A DNA stretch of 41,821 nt, from NCBI GenBank assembly GCA_947453065.1, contig CANGFJ010000004.1, positions 1 through 41,821 of the forward strand, in the 5' to 3' direction. The notes under the pieces were generated by a model. That model made no database searches. It was not told the DNA's origin and saw only the letters and a program-made list of their open reading frames with translations. This document shows, piece by piece, positions 1 through 8,982 of the stretch. The translations under genes and the position numbers were made by a program. Source of the stretch: Pseudomonadota bacterium. Its GTDB lineage: Bacteria > Pseudomonadota > Gammaproteobacteria > Steroidobacterales > Steroidobacteraceae. Position 1 is the first letter of the stretch, and each line of letters begins with the position of its first letter.

Positions 1-1419
1 GCCATCGCCGCGGGTACGCCAGGCTATACCTTGATGGAACGGGCGGGCCATGCCGCACTGCGCGTGCTGCGCAGTCGCTGGCCCACTGCGCAGCGCATCG
101 CCGTGGTCTGCGGCGGGGGCAACAACGGTGGCGATGGCTATGTGCTGGCGCGGCTGTTGCGGGCCGCAGGGCTTGCCGTCACGGCGCTGGCTGCCGTCGA
201 GCCGGCGCAGCTCAAGGGCGATGCGCGGCGCGCCTATGACGATGTATTGGCCGCCGGCCTGACGGTCACGCGGTTCGACGCTGTGGCCCTGGTGCAGGTC
301 GAGGTGGTGGTCGATGCCCTGCTGGGCATTGGCGCACAGCTACCCCTGCGTCCGGCTGCGGCGGCCGTCGTGCAGGCGATGAACCACTGCGGCCATCCGG
401 TGCTGTCGATCGATGTGCCGTCGGGCCTGGATGCCGACCGGGGCGCCGCCACGGAGGCCGTGCGGGCCGATGCCACGGTCACCTTCATTGCACTCAAGAC
501 CGGCCTGTTCGTGGGCGACGGGCCGGAATACGCCGGTCGCCTGTATTTCGAGTCGCTGGGCGTCGACTCACCCACCGACCGGCCCCGCCTGCAGCGGTTG
601 GTCGACAGCGACATTGCCCAGGCCCTGCCGCCCCGGCCGCGCAACGCGCACAAGGCCAGTTTCGGTCGCGTGCTGATCATTGGCGGCGGCCCGGGCATGC
701 CGGGCGCCGTGCGGCTGGCCGGCGAGGCGGCGCTGAGTGTCGGGGCAGGCTTGGTCACCGTGGCCAGCCTGCCCGAGCACCTGGCGGCCATCGTGGGACC
801 TAGACCCGAGCTGATGTTCCAGGCGCTGCCCGATGCCGCGCCGCTGCGGGCCCTGCTGCAGCAGGCCGATGTGGTGGCGATCGGCCCGGGGCTGGGCCGC
901 ACGCCCTGGTCCCGCGACGTGCTGGATGCCGTGCTGGCCTACCGGCCGGCGCGACAGCCCCTGATCCTCGATGCCGACGCCCTGAACCTGCTGGCTACGC
1001 TGGAATCGCCGCAGCGCTGCGAGGACTGGATCCTCACGCCGCATCCGGGGGAGGCGGGTCGGTTGCTGGGCCTGACCGCCAGCGAGGTGCAGTCCAACCG
1101 CCTTGCTGCGCTGGAGCATCTGGCCAGCCGCCGGGGCGGCGTGGTGGTGCTCAAGGGCGCCGGTACGCTCATTGCCTCCCCGGGCACCGTGCCGTCGCTG
1201 TGCGAGCGGGGTAATCCCGGCATGGCCATTCCTGGCATGGGGGACGTACTGACCGGCGCCATCGCCGGCATCCTCGCGCAGTGTCGCGACGGGGGTCTGG
1301 CGACCCGTGCCGCCGTGATGGCCCATGCGGCTGCCGGTGACCAGCTGGCCCGTGGCGGTGAGCGCGGCCTCCTGGCCGGCGATGTCGCGCGCGAGTTGCG
1401 GCACTGGGTGAACCGATGA
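1..1419 (+). CDS. nnr: Bifunctional NAD(P)H-hydrate epimerase/dehydratase (5' truncated)
   Basis: This enzyme repairs hydrated NADH and NADPH: the N-terminal YjeF domain epimerises the R/S hydrates, and the C-terminal ribokinase-like domain dehydrates the S form using ADP or ATP. The reading frame is open from base 1, and the residues before the first possible start (GTPGYTLMERAG) are typical of this family, so the true start lies upstream of the window. The epimerase part shows GGGNNGGDGYVLARLL, and the dehydratase part shows the GMGDVLTG nucleotide-binding signature near its end. The stop overlaps the tsaE start (ATGA), so the two genes are probably co-translated. The order nnr-tsaE-amidase-mutL-miaA-hfq matches E. 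coli. Identification is secure; only the N-terminus is missing. Confidence 0.96.
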   Translation, partial: AIAAGTPGYTLMERAGHAALRVLRSRWPTAQRIAVVCGGGNNGGDGYVLARLLRAAGLAVTALAAVEPAQLKGDARRAYDDVLAAGLTVTRFDAVALVQVEVVVDALLGIGAQLPLRPAAAAVVQAMNHCGHPVLSIDVPSGLDADRGAATEAVRADATVTFIALKTGLFVGDGPEYAGRLYFESLGVDSPTDRPRLQRLVDSDIAQALPPRPRNAHKASFGRVLIIGGGPGMPGAVRLAGEAALSVGAGLVTVASLPEHLAAIVGPRPELMFQALPDAAPLRALLQQADVVAIGPGLGRTPWSRDVLDAVLAYRPARQPLILDADALNLLATLESPQRCEDWILTPHPGEAGRLLGLTASEVQSNRLAALEHLASRRGGVVVLKGAGTLIASPGTVPSLCERGNPGMAIPGMGDVLTGAIAGILAQCRDGGLATRAAVMAHAAAGDQLARGGERGLLAGDVARELRHWVNR

Positions 1420-1895
1420 GCCTCACGCTGCATCTGGGCGACGAGGCGGCAACCACCGCCCTGGGGGCCGCTGCCGCGCGTTGCCTGCCCACGGCCGCGC
1501 AGCCCTTTGTCGTCGAGCTGGCCGGCGACCTGGGCGCCGGCAAGACCACCTTTGCGCGCGGGCTGCTGCGCGAGCTGGGGGTGAGCGGCCAGATCCGCAG
1601 CCCCAGCTATGCGCTGCTGGAAACCTATGACGCGGGCGGCTGGCAGGTGCTGCACCTGGACCTGTACCGGTTGCTGGACCCGGAGGAGCTCGAAAACCTC
1701 GGCGTGCGCGACTATCACGACGGTCGCTGCCTCTGGCTGGTCGAGTGGCCGGGCAAGGGCGAGGGCTATCTGCCCCGGGCCGACGCGCGGCTGGAATTCG
1801 CGTCCGGTGCCACCGAGCACACCGTGACGCTTGCGGCCCAGGGCGCGGCGGGCGCAGCCTGGATCGCTGCGCTGAACCCAGACACAGGCTCATGA
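1416..1895 (+). CDS. tsaE: tRNA threonylcarbamoyladenosine biosynthesis ATPase TsaE
   Basis: TsaE is the small ATPase that works with TsaB and TsaD to place the t6A modification on A37 of ANN-decoding tRNAs in the cytoplasm. The 159-residue protein has the Walker A motif GDLGAGKTTFARGLL (lysine near residue 43), followed by SPSYALLETY and a DLYRL segment, all typical of the YjeE/TsaE family. Its length is normal for the family. The start codon overlaps the nnr stop by four bases. A short AT-rich gap with a possible promoter separates it from the downstream amidase gene. Confidence 0.95.
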   Translation: MSLTLHLGDEAATTALGAAAARCLPTAAQPFVVELAGDLGAGKTTFARGLLRELGVSGQIRSPSYALLETYDAGGWQVLHLDLYRLLDPEELENLGVRDYHDGRCLWLVEWPGKGEGYLPRADARLEFASGATEHTVTLAAQGAAGAAWIAALNPDTGS

Positions 1896-1897
1896 TG

Positions 1898-1928
1898 TTG
1901 CGCTATGTCATTCTTATTGCTTGATAAT
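1898..1928 (+). promoter_or_regulatory. Possible sigma70 promoter for amiB-mutL-miaA
   Basis: The gap after tsaE is unusually AT-rich for this window. It contains TTGCGC at 1898-1903 and GATAAT at 1923-1928, separated by 19 bases (or 18 bases to TGATAA). The -10 box is good, but the -35 box and the spacing are not ideal. It would place a transcript start about 15-20 bases before the amidase ATG. Confidence 0.35.
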
Positions 1929-1950
1929 CCCGCAGTGCAGTCGTAGATTT

Positions 1951-3228
1951 ATGTCTATGAAGGCTGCCCCGACCTGCCTCGTCGCCGCGCTGCTGGCGAC
2001 CGTGTTGCCGCTGTGCGCGCAGGCAGCCCCCCAGCTCAGTGCCATCGAACTGGCCGCTGAGGGGCAGGTGGGCGCCCGCCTTACGCTCACCCTCACCGAG
2101 TCGGTCCCGCGCAAAGTCTTCTCGCTGTCCGGCCCGGAGCGGCTGGTCATCGACCTGCCCGCCACCCGGCTGGCACCCGGCCTGCGTCTGCCAGCCGCCG
2201 TGGGGCCAGTCAGTGCCCTGCGCTCCGGGCAGCAGCCCGGCCAGACCTTGCGGCTGGTGCTCCAGTTGCAGGCCCCGCTGGCCATCCACTCCGATTTCAC
2301 CGGCAACGCCCAGCAGGGCTACCGCCTCGTGGTAAACCTGGGGGGCGGCGTGGCCGCCCCGGCTGCGCCGACCAGCGCGCCCCCGCCTGCTGTCGCGACG
2401 GGCCCTGTGGCCGTGGCGGCCACCGCGCCGGCGCCTGTCCTGCGTCCGGCGCATGCGCCGGCCAACTCCGGTCGCGACATCATCGTGGCCATCGATGCCG
2501 GCCACGGCGGCCAGGACCCGGGTGCCATCGGCCATGGCGGCACCCAGGAAAAGGACGTCGTGCTGGCCATCGCCCGCGCGCTGGCCCGGCACGTCAACGA
2601 CGAGCCCGGCATGAAGGCCTATCTCACCCGCGACAGCGATTATTTCGTCGTGCTGCGCGATCGCATCAACCGCGCCCGCGCGGCCCGTGCCGACCTGTTC
2701 GTGTCCGTGCATGCCGACTCCATCGCCAATCCCGATGTGTCCGGTTCGTCCGTCTATGTGCTGTCGGATCGCGGTGCCTCCAGTGAAGCGGCGCGCTGGC
2801 TCGCCGAGCGCGAAAACGCGGCTGACCTCAAAGGCGGCGTGTCGCTGGGCGACAAGAGCGGCCAGCTGGCCTCGGTGCTGATGGACCTCTCGCAGACCGC
2901 CAGCATCGGGTCGAGCATGGAGGTGGCCGGGCGCGTGCTCACCTCGCTCGACCGTGTCGGCGAGATCCGCAAGTCCCAGGTGCAGCAGGCGGGCTTCCTG
3001 GTGCTCAAATCCCCGGACATTCCGTCGATGCTCATCGAGACCGCCTACATCTCCAACCCCGGCGAAGAGCAGCGCCTGCGCACCGGCAGTCACCAGGAAG
3101 AGGTGGCCAGTGCCATCTTCACCGGGCTGCGCGACTACTTCCGCAAGAGTCCGCCCGATGGCTCGCTCTTCGCCCTGCAAAAAGGCCGGGGCGGCGGTGT
3201 CCCGATCATGGCGGCCGGCACGCCTTAG
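1951..3228 (+). CDS. amiB: N-acetylmuramoyl-L-alanine amidase (AMIN + Amidase_3)
   Basis: A periplasmic zinc amidase that cuts the bond between N-acetylmuramic acid and L-alanine, needed for daughter-cell separation. The ATG at 1951 gives a classic Sec signal peptide ending near AQAAP; an upstream TTG at 1921 would add ten charged residues, and an ATG at 1957 is an alternative. Residues about 28-130 form an AMIN domain, followed by a Pro/Ala-rich linker and an Amidase_3 domain. That domain has the zinc ligands in DAGHGGQD, the TQEKD glutamate and SVHADS, plus the catalytic glutamate in LIETAYISN. There is no C-terminal LysM repeat, unlike E. coli AmiB. It lies directly before mutL, as amiB does in E. 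coli. Confidence 0.93.
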   Translation: MSMKAAPTCLVAALLATVLPLCAQAAPQLSAIELAAEGQVGARLTLTLTESVPRKVFSLSGPERLVIDLPATRLAPGLRLPAAVGPVSALRSGQQPGQTLRLVLQLQAPLAIHSDFTGNAQQGYRLVVNLGGGVAAPAAPTSAPPPAVATGPVAVAATAPAPVLRPAHAPANSGRDIIVAIDAGHGGQDPGAIGHGGTQEKDVVLAIARALARHVNDEPGMKAYLTRDSDYFVVLRDRINRARAARADLFVSVHADSIANPDVSGSSVYVLSDRGASSEAARWLAERENAADLKGGVSLGDKSGQLASVLMDLSQTASIGSSMEVAGRVLTSLDRVGEIRKSQVQQAGFLVLKSPDIPSMLIETAYISNPGEEQRLRTGSHQEEVASAIFTGLRDYFRKSPPDGSLFALQKGRGGGVPIMAAGTP

Positions 3229-3265
3229 CCCAGCGGCAGCGGCTTTGCCGTAAACTCGGCGCCCC

Positions 3266-5041
3266 ATGGCGATCCGCGTACTGCCCCCCCAGCTCATCGA
3301 CCAGATCGCCGCCGGCGAGGTCATCGAGCGCCCGGCGTCCGTGGTCAAAGAGCTGGTTGAGAACGCGCTGGATGCCGGCGCCACCCGTGTGGACGTCGAG
3401 ATCGAACGCGGCGGCGTGGGCCTGATCCGCGTGCGCGACGACGGGCAGGGCATGTCGGCCGAAGAGCTGCCGCTGGCCATCACGCGCCACGCTACGAGCA
3501 AGATCGCCAACCTCGACGACCTGGAACGCGTGCTGTCGCTGGGCTTCCGCGGTGAAGCCCTGCCGTCGATCGGCGCCGTCTCGCAGCTGCGCATCCTGTC
3601 GCGCCGGATCGCCGATCGGCAGGGGCATGAGCTGCTGGTCGATGGCGGTGACGTGGCTGCCGTGCGGCCCTCTGCCCACCCGTCGGGCACAGTCATGGAA
3701 GTGCGCGAGCTGTTCCACAATGTGCCCGCGCGCCGCCGCTTCGTGCGCACCGAGGCCACCGAGGCCGGTCAGGTGCAGCGCCTGATGGAACGCATGGCGC
3801 TCTCGCGCTTTGATGTCGGCTTCAGCCTGCGCAACAACGGCCGCGAGGTGTTCCGCTACGCGCCGGCCCTCAGCGAGAAAGATCGCCTTGCGCGCGTTGC
3901 CGACATCCTCGGCGAAGAGTTCGCCGCCAACTGCCTGCCCGTCGATGTGCAGGCCGGGTCGCTGCGACTGGGCGGCTGGATCAGCTTGCCCACCTTCTCG
4001 CGCGCCCAGACCGATCTGACCTACTGGTTCGTCAATGGCCGCGCCGTGCGCGACCGCCTGCTGATGAACGCGGTGCGCGTGGCCTATCGCGACGTGCTGT
4101 TCAACGGGCGCCACCCGGCCTATGTGCTGGAGCTGGCCATCGATCCGCGCGAGGTCGACGTCAACGCTCATCCGCAGAAGCAGGAAGTGCGGTTCCGTGA
4201 ATCGCGTGGCGTGCACGATTTCATTCATCGCGCGCTGGAACGCCGGCTCGCCGACACGCGTCCCGGCCTGCAGGCGACCGCCAGCGATACGCGCGGCACC
4301 GCGTTCTCGGCGCCCTCGCGTCCGTTCAGCGACCCGCAGCCGCGCGGTCTGGACTTTGCGCACAGCAGCCCCTGGCAGGTGGCCGATGCCTTTGCCCGCA
4401 CTGAAACGCGGGCCATGGCCACCGGGCCCGGGCCCGGGCCCGAGCCTGCGGCCGACACGCGCCCACTGGGCGTGGCGCTCGCCCAGCTGCACGGCATCTA
4501 CATCCTCGCGCAGGACGCCGACGGCCTGGTGCTGGTGGACATGCATGCCGGCCACGAGCGCGTGCTCTACGAGAAGCTCAAGGCCGACCACGCCGAACGC
4601 CGGCAGGATGCGCAGGTGTTGCTCGAGCCGCTGGTGATCACGCTCAAGGACTATGAGATCGACGCCGTGCTCGAGTCGCTGCCCGAATGGGAGCGCACGG
4701 GCTTTGACCTGGCGCGCATCGCGCCCGACAAGCTGGCCGTGCGCAGCGTGCCGGCACTGTTGGGCAAGACCGATGTGGGCGCACTGCTGCGCGAGGTGGT
4801 CTCGTCGGTCGTGGCAGACGAGGGCGCCCACCATGTGCAGGGCGCCGAGCACCAGTTGCTGGCCACGCTGGCCTGTCGCGCCGCCATCCACGCGCACCGC
4901 CGCCTGACCCTGCCCGAGATGGATGCGCTGCTGCGGCAGATGGAACAGACCGAGCGCGCCAGCCAGTGCAACCATGGCCGCCCGACCTTCGCGCGGGTGT
5001 CACTGCCCGACCTGGACCGCCTGTTCCTGCGGGGCCGCTGA
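3266..5041 (+). CDS. mutL: DNA mismatch repair protein MutL (endonuclease type)
   Basis: MutL links mismatch recognition by MutS to strand removal. The N-terminal GHKL ATPase is complete, with ELVENALDAGA, RDDGQGM, TSKI and GFRGEALPSI. The C-terminal dimerisation domain carries DMHAGHERVLYE starting at residue 425, which fits the endonuclease motif DxHAxxExxxxE, and QCNHGRP near residues 567-573, another metal-site motif. E. coli MutL lacks these, whereas Pseudomonas MutL has them, so this protein probably nicks DNA itself and does not need MutH. A Gly-Pro linker at 4424-4441 is encoded by a hexanucleotide repeat. The stop shares one base with the miaA start. TAAACT at 3251-3256 may be a -10 element close to the start. 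Confidence 0.96.
   Translation: MAIRVLPPQLIDQIAAGEVIERPASVVKELVENALDAGATRVDVEIERGGVGLIRVRDDGQGMSAEELPLAITRHATSKIANLDDLERVLSLGFRGEALPSIGAVSQLRILSRRIADRQGHELLVDGGDVAAVRPSAHPSGTVMEVRELFHNVPARRRFVRTEATEAGQVQRLMERMALSRFDVGFSLRNNGREVFRYAPALSEKDRLARVADILGEEFAANCLPVDVQAGSLRLGGWISLPTFSRAQTDLTYWFVNGRAVRDRLLMNAVRVAYRDVLFNGRHPAYVLELAIDPREVDVNAHPQKQEVRFRESRGVHDFIHRALERRLADTRPGLQATASDTRGTAFSAPSRPFSDPQPRGLDFAHSSPWQVADAFARTETRAMATGPGPGPEPAADTRPLGVALAQLHGIYILAQDADGLVLVDMHAGHERVLYEKLKADHAERRQDAQVLLEPLVITLKDYEIDAVLESLPEWERTGFDLARIAPDKLAVRSVPALLGKTDVGALLREVVSSVVADEGAHHVQGAEHQLLATLACRAAIHAHRRLTLPEMDALLRQMEQTERASQCNHGRPTFARVSLPDLDRLFLRGR
4424..4441 (+). repeat. Three tandem GGGCCC hexamers inside mutL
   Basis: Three perfect copies of GGGCCC encode alternating Gly-Pro in the flexible linker between the ATPase and dimerisation domains of MutL. 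Gain or loss of a unit would stay in frame and only change linker length by two residues. Confidence 0.85.
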
Positions 5042-6027
5042 TGCCGGGCGAGCGCCCGCTGCGCGCGCTGGCGATTCTGGGTCCGACCGGCGCCGGCAAG
5101 AGCGACTTTGCCCTGCGCCTGGCGCAGGACCTGCCCATCGAAATCCTCAGTGTCGATTCGGCCCAGGTCTACCGCGGCATGGACCTGGGCACGGCCAAGC
5201 CCAGTACGGCCGAGCAAGCGGCTGTCCCCCATCACCTCATCGACCTGCGTGAGCCCGAAGAGGCCTATTCCGCCGGTGATTTCCGTCGCGACGCGCTGGC
5301 CTGCCTCGCCGCCGTCAGCGCGCGCGGACGGCTGCCGGTGCTGGTCGGCGGCACGATGCTGTATTACCGCGCGCTGTTCCGGGGGATTGCGCCCATGCCC
5401 CAGGCCGACGCGGCGCTGCGCGCGCAGATCGATGCGCAGGCGGCCCGCGAAGGCTGGCCCGCCCTGCATGCCGAGCTGGCGCAGCGTGACCCCGAGGCCG
5501 CCGCCCGCATCCACGCAAACGATGCGCAGCGCATCCAGCGCGCGCTGGAAGTCCATGCGCTGGCCGGCCGCGGCCTGAGCGATCTGTGGCGCGAGGCCGC
5601 AGCAGCCGACGCAGCGGCCGATGCGGGCCCGCAGGTCCAGTACCGCAGTTGGGCCCTGGAGCCCCAGTCGCGCGCCGCCTTGCACGAGCGCCTGGCCCAG
5701 CGACTGGACGCCATGCTGGCCAGTGGGTTCGTCGAAGAAGTCAGGCAGTTGCTCGCGCGCGGGACGCTAAACGCCGACAGCCCAGCCCTGCGCGCCGTGG
5801 GCTATCGCCAGCTGGCCGCTTTCTGCGAGGGCAGGGAGTCGCTCGCCGAGGCCAGTCAGAAGGCCTTGTTCGCCACGCGGCAGCTGGCCAAGCGCCAGCT
5901 CACCTGGCTGCGTTCCGAAGGCCTCTATCCGCCTGACGCCGATGTCCTCCGCGTCGATCCCCTGCAGGCGGGCAGCTTTGAACGATTCCGCGCTGACACG
6001 CTCGAATGGTGTAAGTCCCTACGCTGA
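5041..6027 (+). CDS. miaA: tRNA dimethylallyltransferase MiaA
   Basis: MiaA adds a dimethylallyl group to N6 of A37 in tRNAs that read codons starting with U, the first step of ms2i6A synthesis. The ATG at 5041, which shares one base with the mutL stop, gives 328 residues and puts the P-loop GPTGAGKS at residues 14-21, as expected; an earlier in-frame start at 4966 lies inside mutL and is unlikely. DSAQVYRGMDLGTAKPS follows the P-loop and forms the substrate site. GGTMLYYRALFRG and the C-terminal RQLAKRQLTWLR are also family signatures. Its place just before hfq is conserved in many gammaproteobacteria. Confidence 0.96.
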   Translation: MPGERPLRALAILGPTGAGKSDFALRLAQDLPIEILSVDSAQVYRGMDLGTAKPSTAEQAAVPHHLIDLREPEEAYSAGDFRRDALACLAAVSARGRLPVLVGGTMLYYRALFRGIAPMPQADAALRAQIDAQAAREGWPALHAELAQRDPEAAARIHANDAQRIQRALEVHALAGRGLSDLWREAAAADAAADAGPQVQYRSWALEPQSRAALHERLAQRLDAMLASGFVEEVRQLLARGTLNADSPALRAVGYRQLAAFCEGRESLAEASQKALFATRQLAKRQLTWLRSEGLYPPDADVLRVDPLQAGSFERFRADTLEWCKSLR

Positions 6028-6088
6028 TGCGCGCCTTGGGTGTCCTGACGCCGTGGTACGATAACTCTCAATTACGCGCTGAATTGTC

Positions 6089-6145
6089 TTAAGCGTTTGC
6101 CGGTCAGCGACCCCAAGGATGGGCACGCGCTTTCCGAACGCTTAA
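6089..6145. promoter_or_regulatory. Inverted repeat in the hfq leader region
   Basis: TTAAGCGTT at 6089-6097 is perfectly complementary to AACGCTTAA at 6137-6145. The arms are separated by 39 bases and lie 35 bases before the hfq start. A second small pair (TGCCG and CGGCA) directly follows each arm. The repeat could fold in the hfq mRNA or be a protein site; neither can be decided from sequence. Confidence 0.5.
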
Positions 6146-6180
6146 CGGCAATGTTTTGAAAGAATAAGGAGATCCCCCCC

Positions 6181-6434
6181 ATGGCCAAAGGCCAGTCCTT
6201 GCAGGACCCGTTCCTGAACGCACTCAGGAAAGAACGCATCCCGGTTTCCATCTACCTGGTCAATGGCATCAAGCTGCAGGGTCAGATCGACTCCTTCGAC
6301 CAGTTCGTGGTCCTGCTCAAGAACACCGTCAGCCAGATGGTCTACAAGCACGCCATTTCGACGATCGTGCCCGCGCGCAACGTGCGCCTGGCCGGTGAGG
6401 ACGAAGAGGGCGCTGCGGAGTCCCTCGCCGAGTA

Positions 6435-6435
<1 letters not shown>
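6181..6435 (+). CDS. hfq: RNA chaperone Hfq
   Basis: Hfq is the hexameric Sm-like protein that pairs small RNAs with target mRNAs. The 84-residue protein starts [20 protein letters not shown], shows the Sm1 region [15 protein letters not shown], and the Sm2 signature [10 protein letters not shown]. The C-terminal tail is short and acidic (GEDEEGAAE), shorter than in E. coli (102 residues). A strong ribosome-binding site, AAGGAG at 6166-6171, precedes the ATG. The stop codon overlaps the hflX start by one base, so hfq and hflX are co-transcribed. The 153-base upstream gap contains an inverted repeat and presumably a promoter. Confidence 0.98.
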
Positions 6436-7709
<1,274 letters not shown>

Positions 7710-7712
7710 TGC

Positions 7713-7741
7713 TTGTTTACGTCCGGGTCGCTACCTACAAT
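7713..7741 (+). promoter_or_regulatory. Sigma70-like promoter for hflK-hflC-DUF2065-purA
   Basis: TTGTTT at 7713-7718 and TACAAT at 7736-7741 are separated by exactly 17 bases. The -10 box matches five of six consensus positions. The predicted start near 7748 leaves a leader of about 65 bases before hflK. Confidence 0.6.
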
Positions 7742-7756
7742 CGACCGTTCGTCCCT

Positions 7757-7780
7757 GCGCCGCTCCGGCGCCCCTGTTTT
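7757..7780 (+). other. GC-rich hairpin in the hflK leader
   Basis: GCGCCG and CGGCGC form a perfect six-base-pair stem with a three-base loop at 7757-7771, followed by CCCTGTTTT. It resembles a weak intrinsic terminator or attenuator. It would stop read-through from hflX, or sit at the very start of the hflK transcript. Confidence 0.4.
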
Positions 7781-7812
7781 CCCCGGATCTCACACAAAGC
7801 GCTCTGATAACT

Positions 7813-8982
7813 ATGGCCTGGAACGAACCCGACAACCGGGGCGAGTCGCCCTGGGGTAAACGTCCGTCTGGCAGCCCATCCGGCGGCAGCGGCGGCGATC
7901 TCTTCAAGGCCCTGCAGCGTCGTCTGGAGGCCCTGTTGGGGGGCAGCCGCGGCAGCAGTGGTGGTGGCGAGTCCCCCCTGGGGGACAGCAGCGGTTCACT
8001 GGCCGTGCTGGTGGCCCTGGGCCTGCTGGTGCTCTGGCTGGCCTCGGGTTTCTTCCAGGTGGATGCCTCCGAGCGCGCGGTCATCCAGCGTTTCGGTAAG
8101 TTCACTGTCATCCGCAATCCCGGCCTGGGCTGGGCGCTGCCCTGGCCGATCGAGTCGGTTTCCAAGGTCAACGTCTCCAAGGTCAACAGCGTCGAGTACC
8201 GCTCGCGCATGCTCACCGCCGACGTCAACCTCGTCGAGATCCGCTCGGCCATCCAGTACCAGTACAGCGATCCGGTGAAGGTGCTGTTCCAGGTGCGCGA
8301 CCCCGAATCCACGCTGCGCGAAGTCAGCGAGAGCGCCATCCGCGAGATCGTCGGCCAGGCCCAGCTGGACCAGGTGCTGGGCGTCTCGCGCCAGCGCATC
8401 ACCGAGGAGACGCGCGATCTCATCCAGCGCACCCTCGACAGCTACAACAGCGGCATCCGCGTCAGCAGCGTCAACCTCACCGACGTGCAGGTGCCCGAGG
8501 CGGTGCTGGCCTCGCAGCGCGATGCCAACAAGGCCATCGAGGACCGCGACCGCTTCAGCAAGGAAGCCCAGGCCTATGCCAACGACATCCTGCCCAAGGT
8601 GCAGGGCGCCGCGCAGCGCCTGGTGCAGGACGCCGAGGGCTACAAATCTCAGGTCGTCTCGCAGGCCGAAGGTGATGTGGCGCGCTTCAACAGCGTCTAC
8701 ACCGCCTATGCCGCGGCACCGGAAGTCACCCGCCAGCGCATGTATATCGACGCCATCGAGTCCATCCTGCAGCGCTCGAAGAAAGTCATGCTCGACGCCA
8801 AGGGTGGCGCCAACGGCAACATGATCTACCTGCCGCTGGACCGCATGTTCGACAAGGGAACCTCGGTCAGTGCGGCGCCTGCCCAGCCTGCCGCGGCACC
8901 GGCCGCCGCCGGCCAGCCGTCGCGGTCGCCCGCCGACCTGGAGTCCCTCATTATCGAAGGCCGCGGCCGGGGAGAGCGTTGA
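7813..8982 (+). CDS. hflK: FtsH protease regulator HflK
   Basis: HflK is an SPFH/prohibitin-family membrane protein that forms, with HflC, a large cage around the FtsH protease. The 389-residue protein begins with a Gly/Ser-rich cytosolic segment, then one membrane segment near residues 59-80 (LAVLVALGLLVLWLASGFF), then the band-7 domain (ASERAVIQRFGKF, LTADVNLVEIRSAIQY) and a long helical region. The Ala/Pro-rich C-terminus is typical. The stop overlaps the hflC ATG by one base. The start at 7813 gives the usual MAWNEPxxxG N-terminus. Confidence 0.96.
   Translation: MAWNEPDNRGESPWGKRPSGSPSGGSGGDLFKALQRRLEALLGGSRGSSGGGESPLGDSSGSLAVLVALGLLVLWLASGFFQVDASERAVIQRFGKFTVIRNPGLGWALPWPIESVSKVNVSKVNSVEYRSRMLTADVNLVEIRSAIQYQYSDPVKVLFQVRDPESTLREVSESAIREIVGQAQLDQVLGVSRQRITEETRDLIQRTLDSYNSGIRVSSVNLTDVQVPEAVLASQRDANKAIEDRDRFSKEAQAYANDILPKVQGAAQRLVQDAEGYKSQVVSQAEGDVARFNSVYTAYAAAPEVTRQRMYIDAIESILQRSKKVMLDAKGGANGNMIYLPLDRMFDKGTSVSAAPAQPAAAPAAAGQPSRSPADLESLIIEGRGRGER

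Noticed and set aside
1903-3759. 618-codon open frame on the minus strand across amiB and mutL
   Set aside because: It is the high-GC shadow of two well-recognised genes on the plus strand; the translation is low-complexity and resembles no family.
3206-4975. 589-codon minus-strand frame antisense to mutL
   Set aside because: His/Gln/Arg/Ala-rich shadow translation, covered entirely by mutL, whose motifs are all intact.
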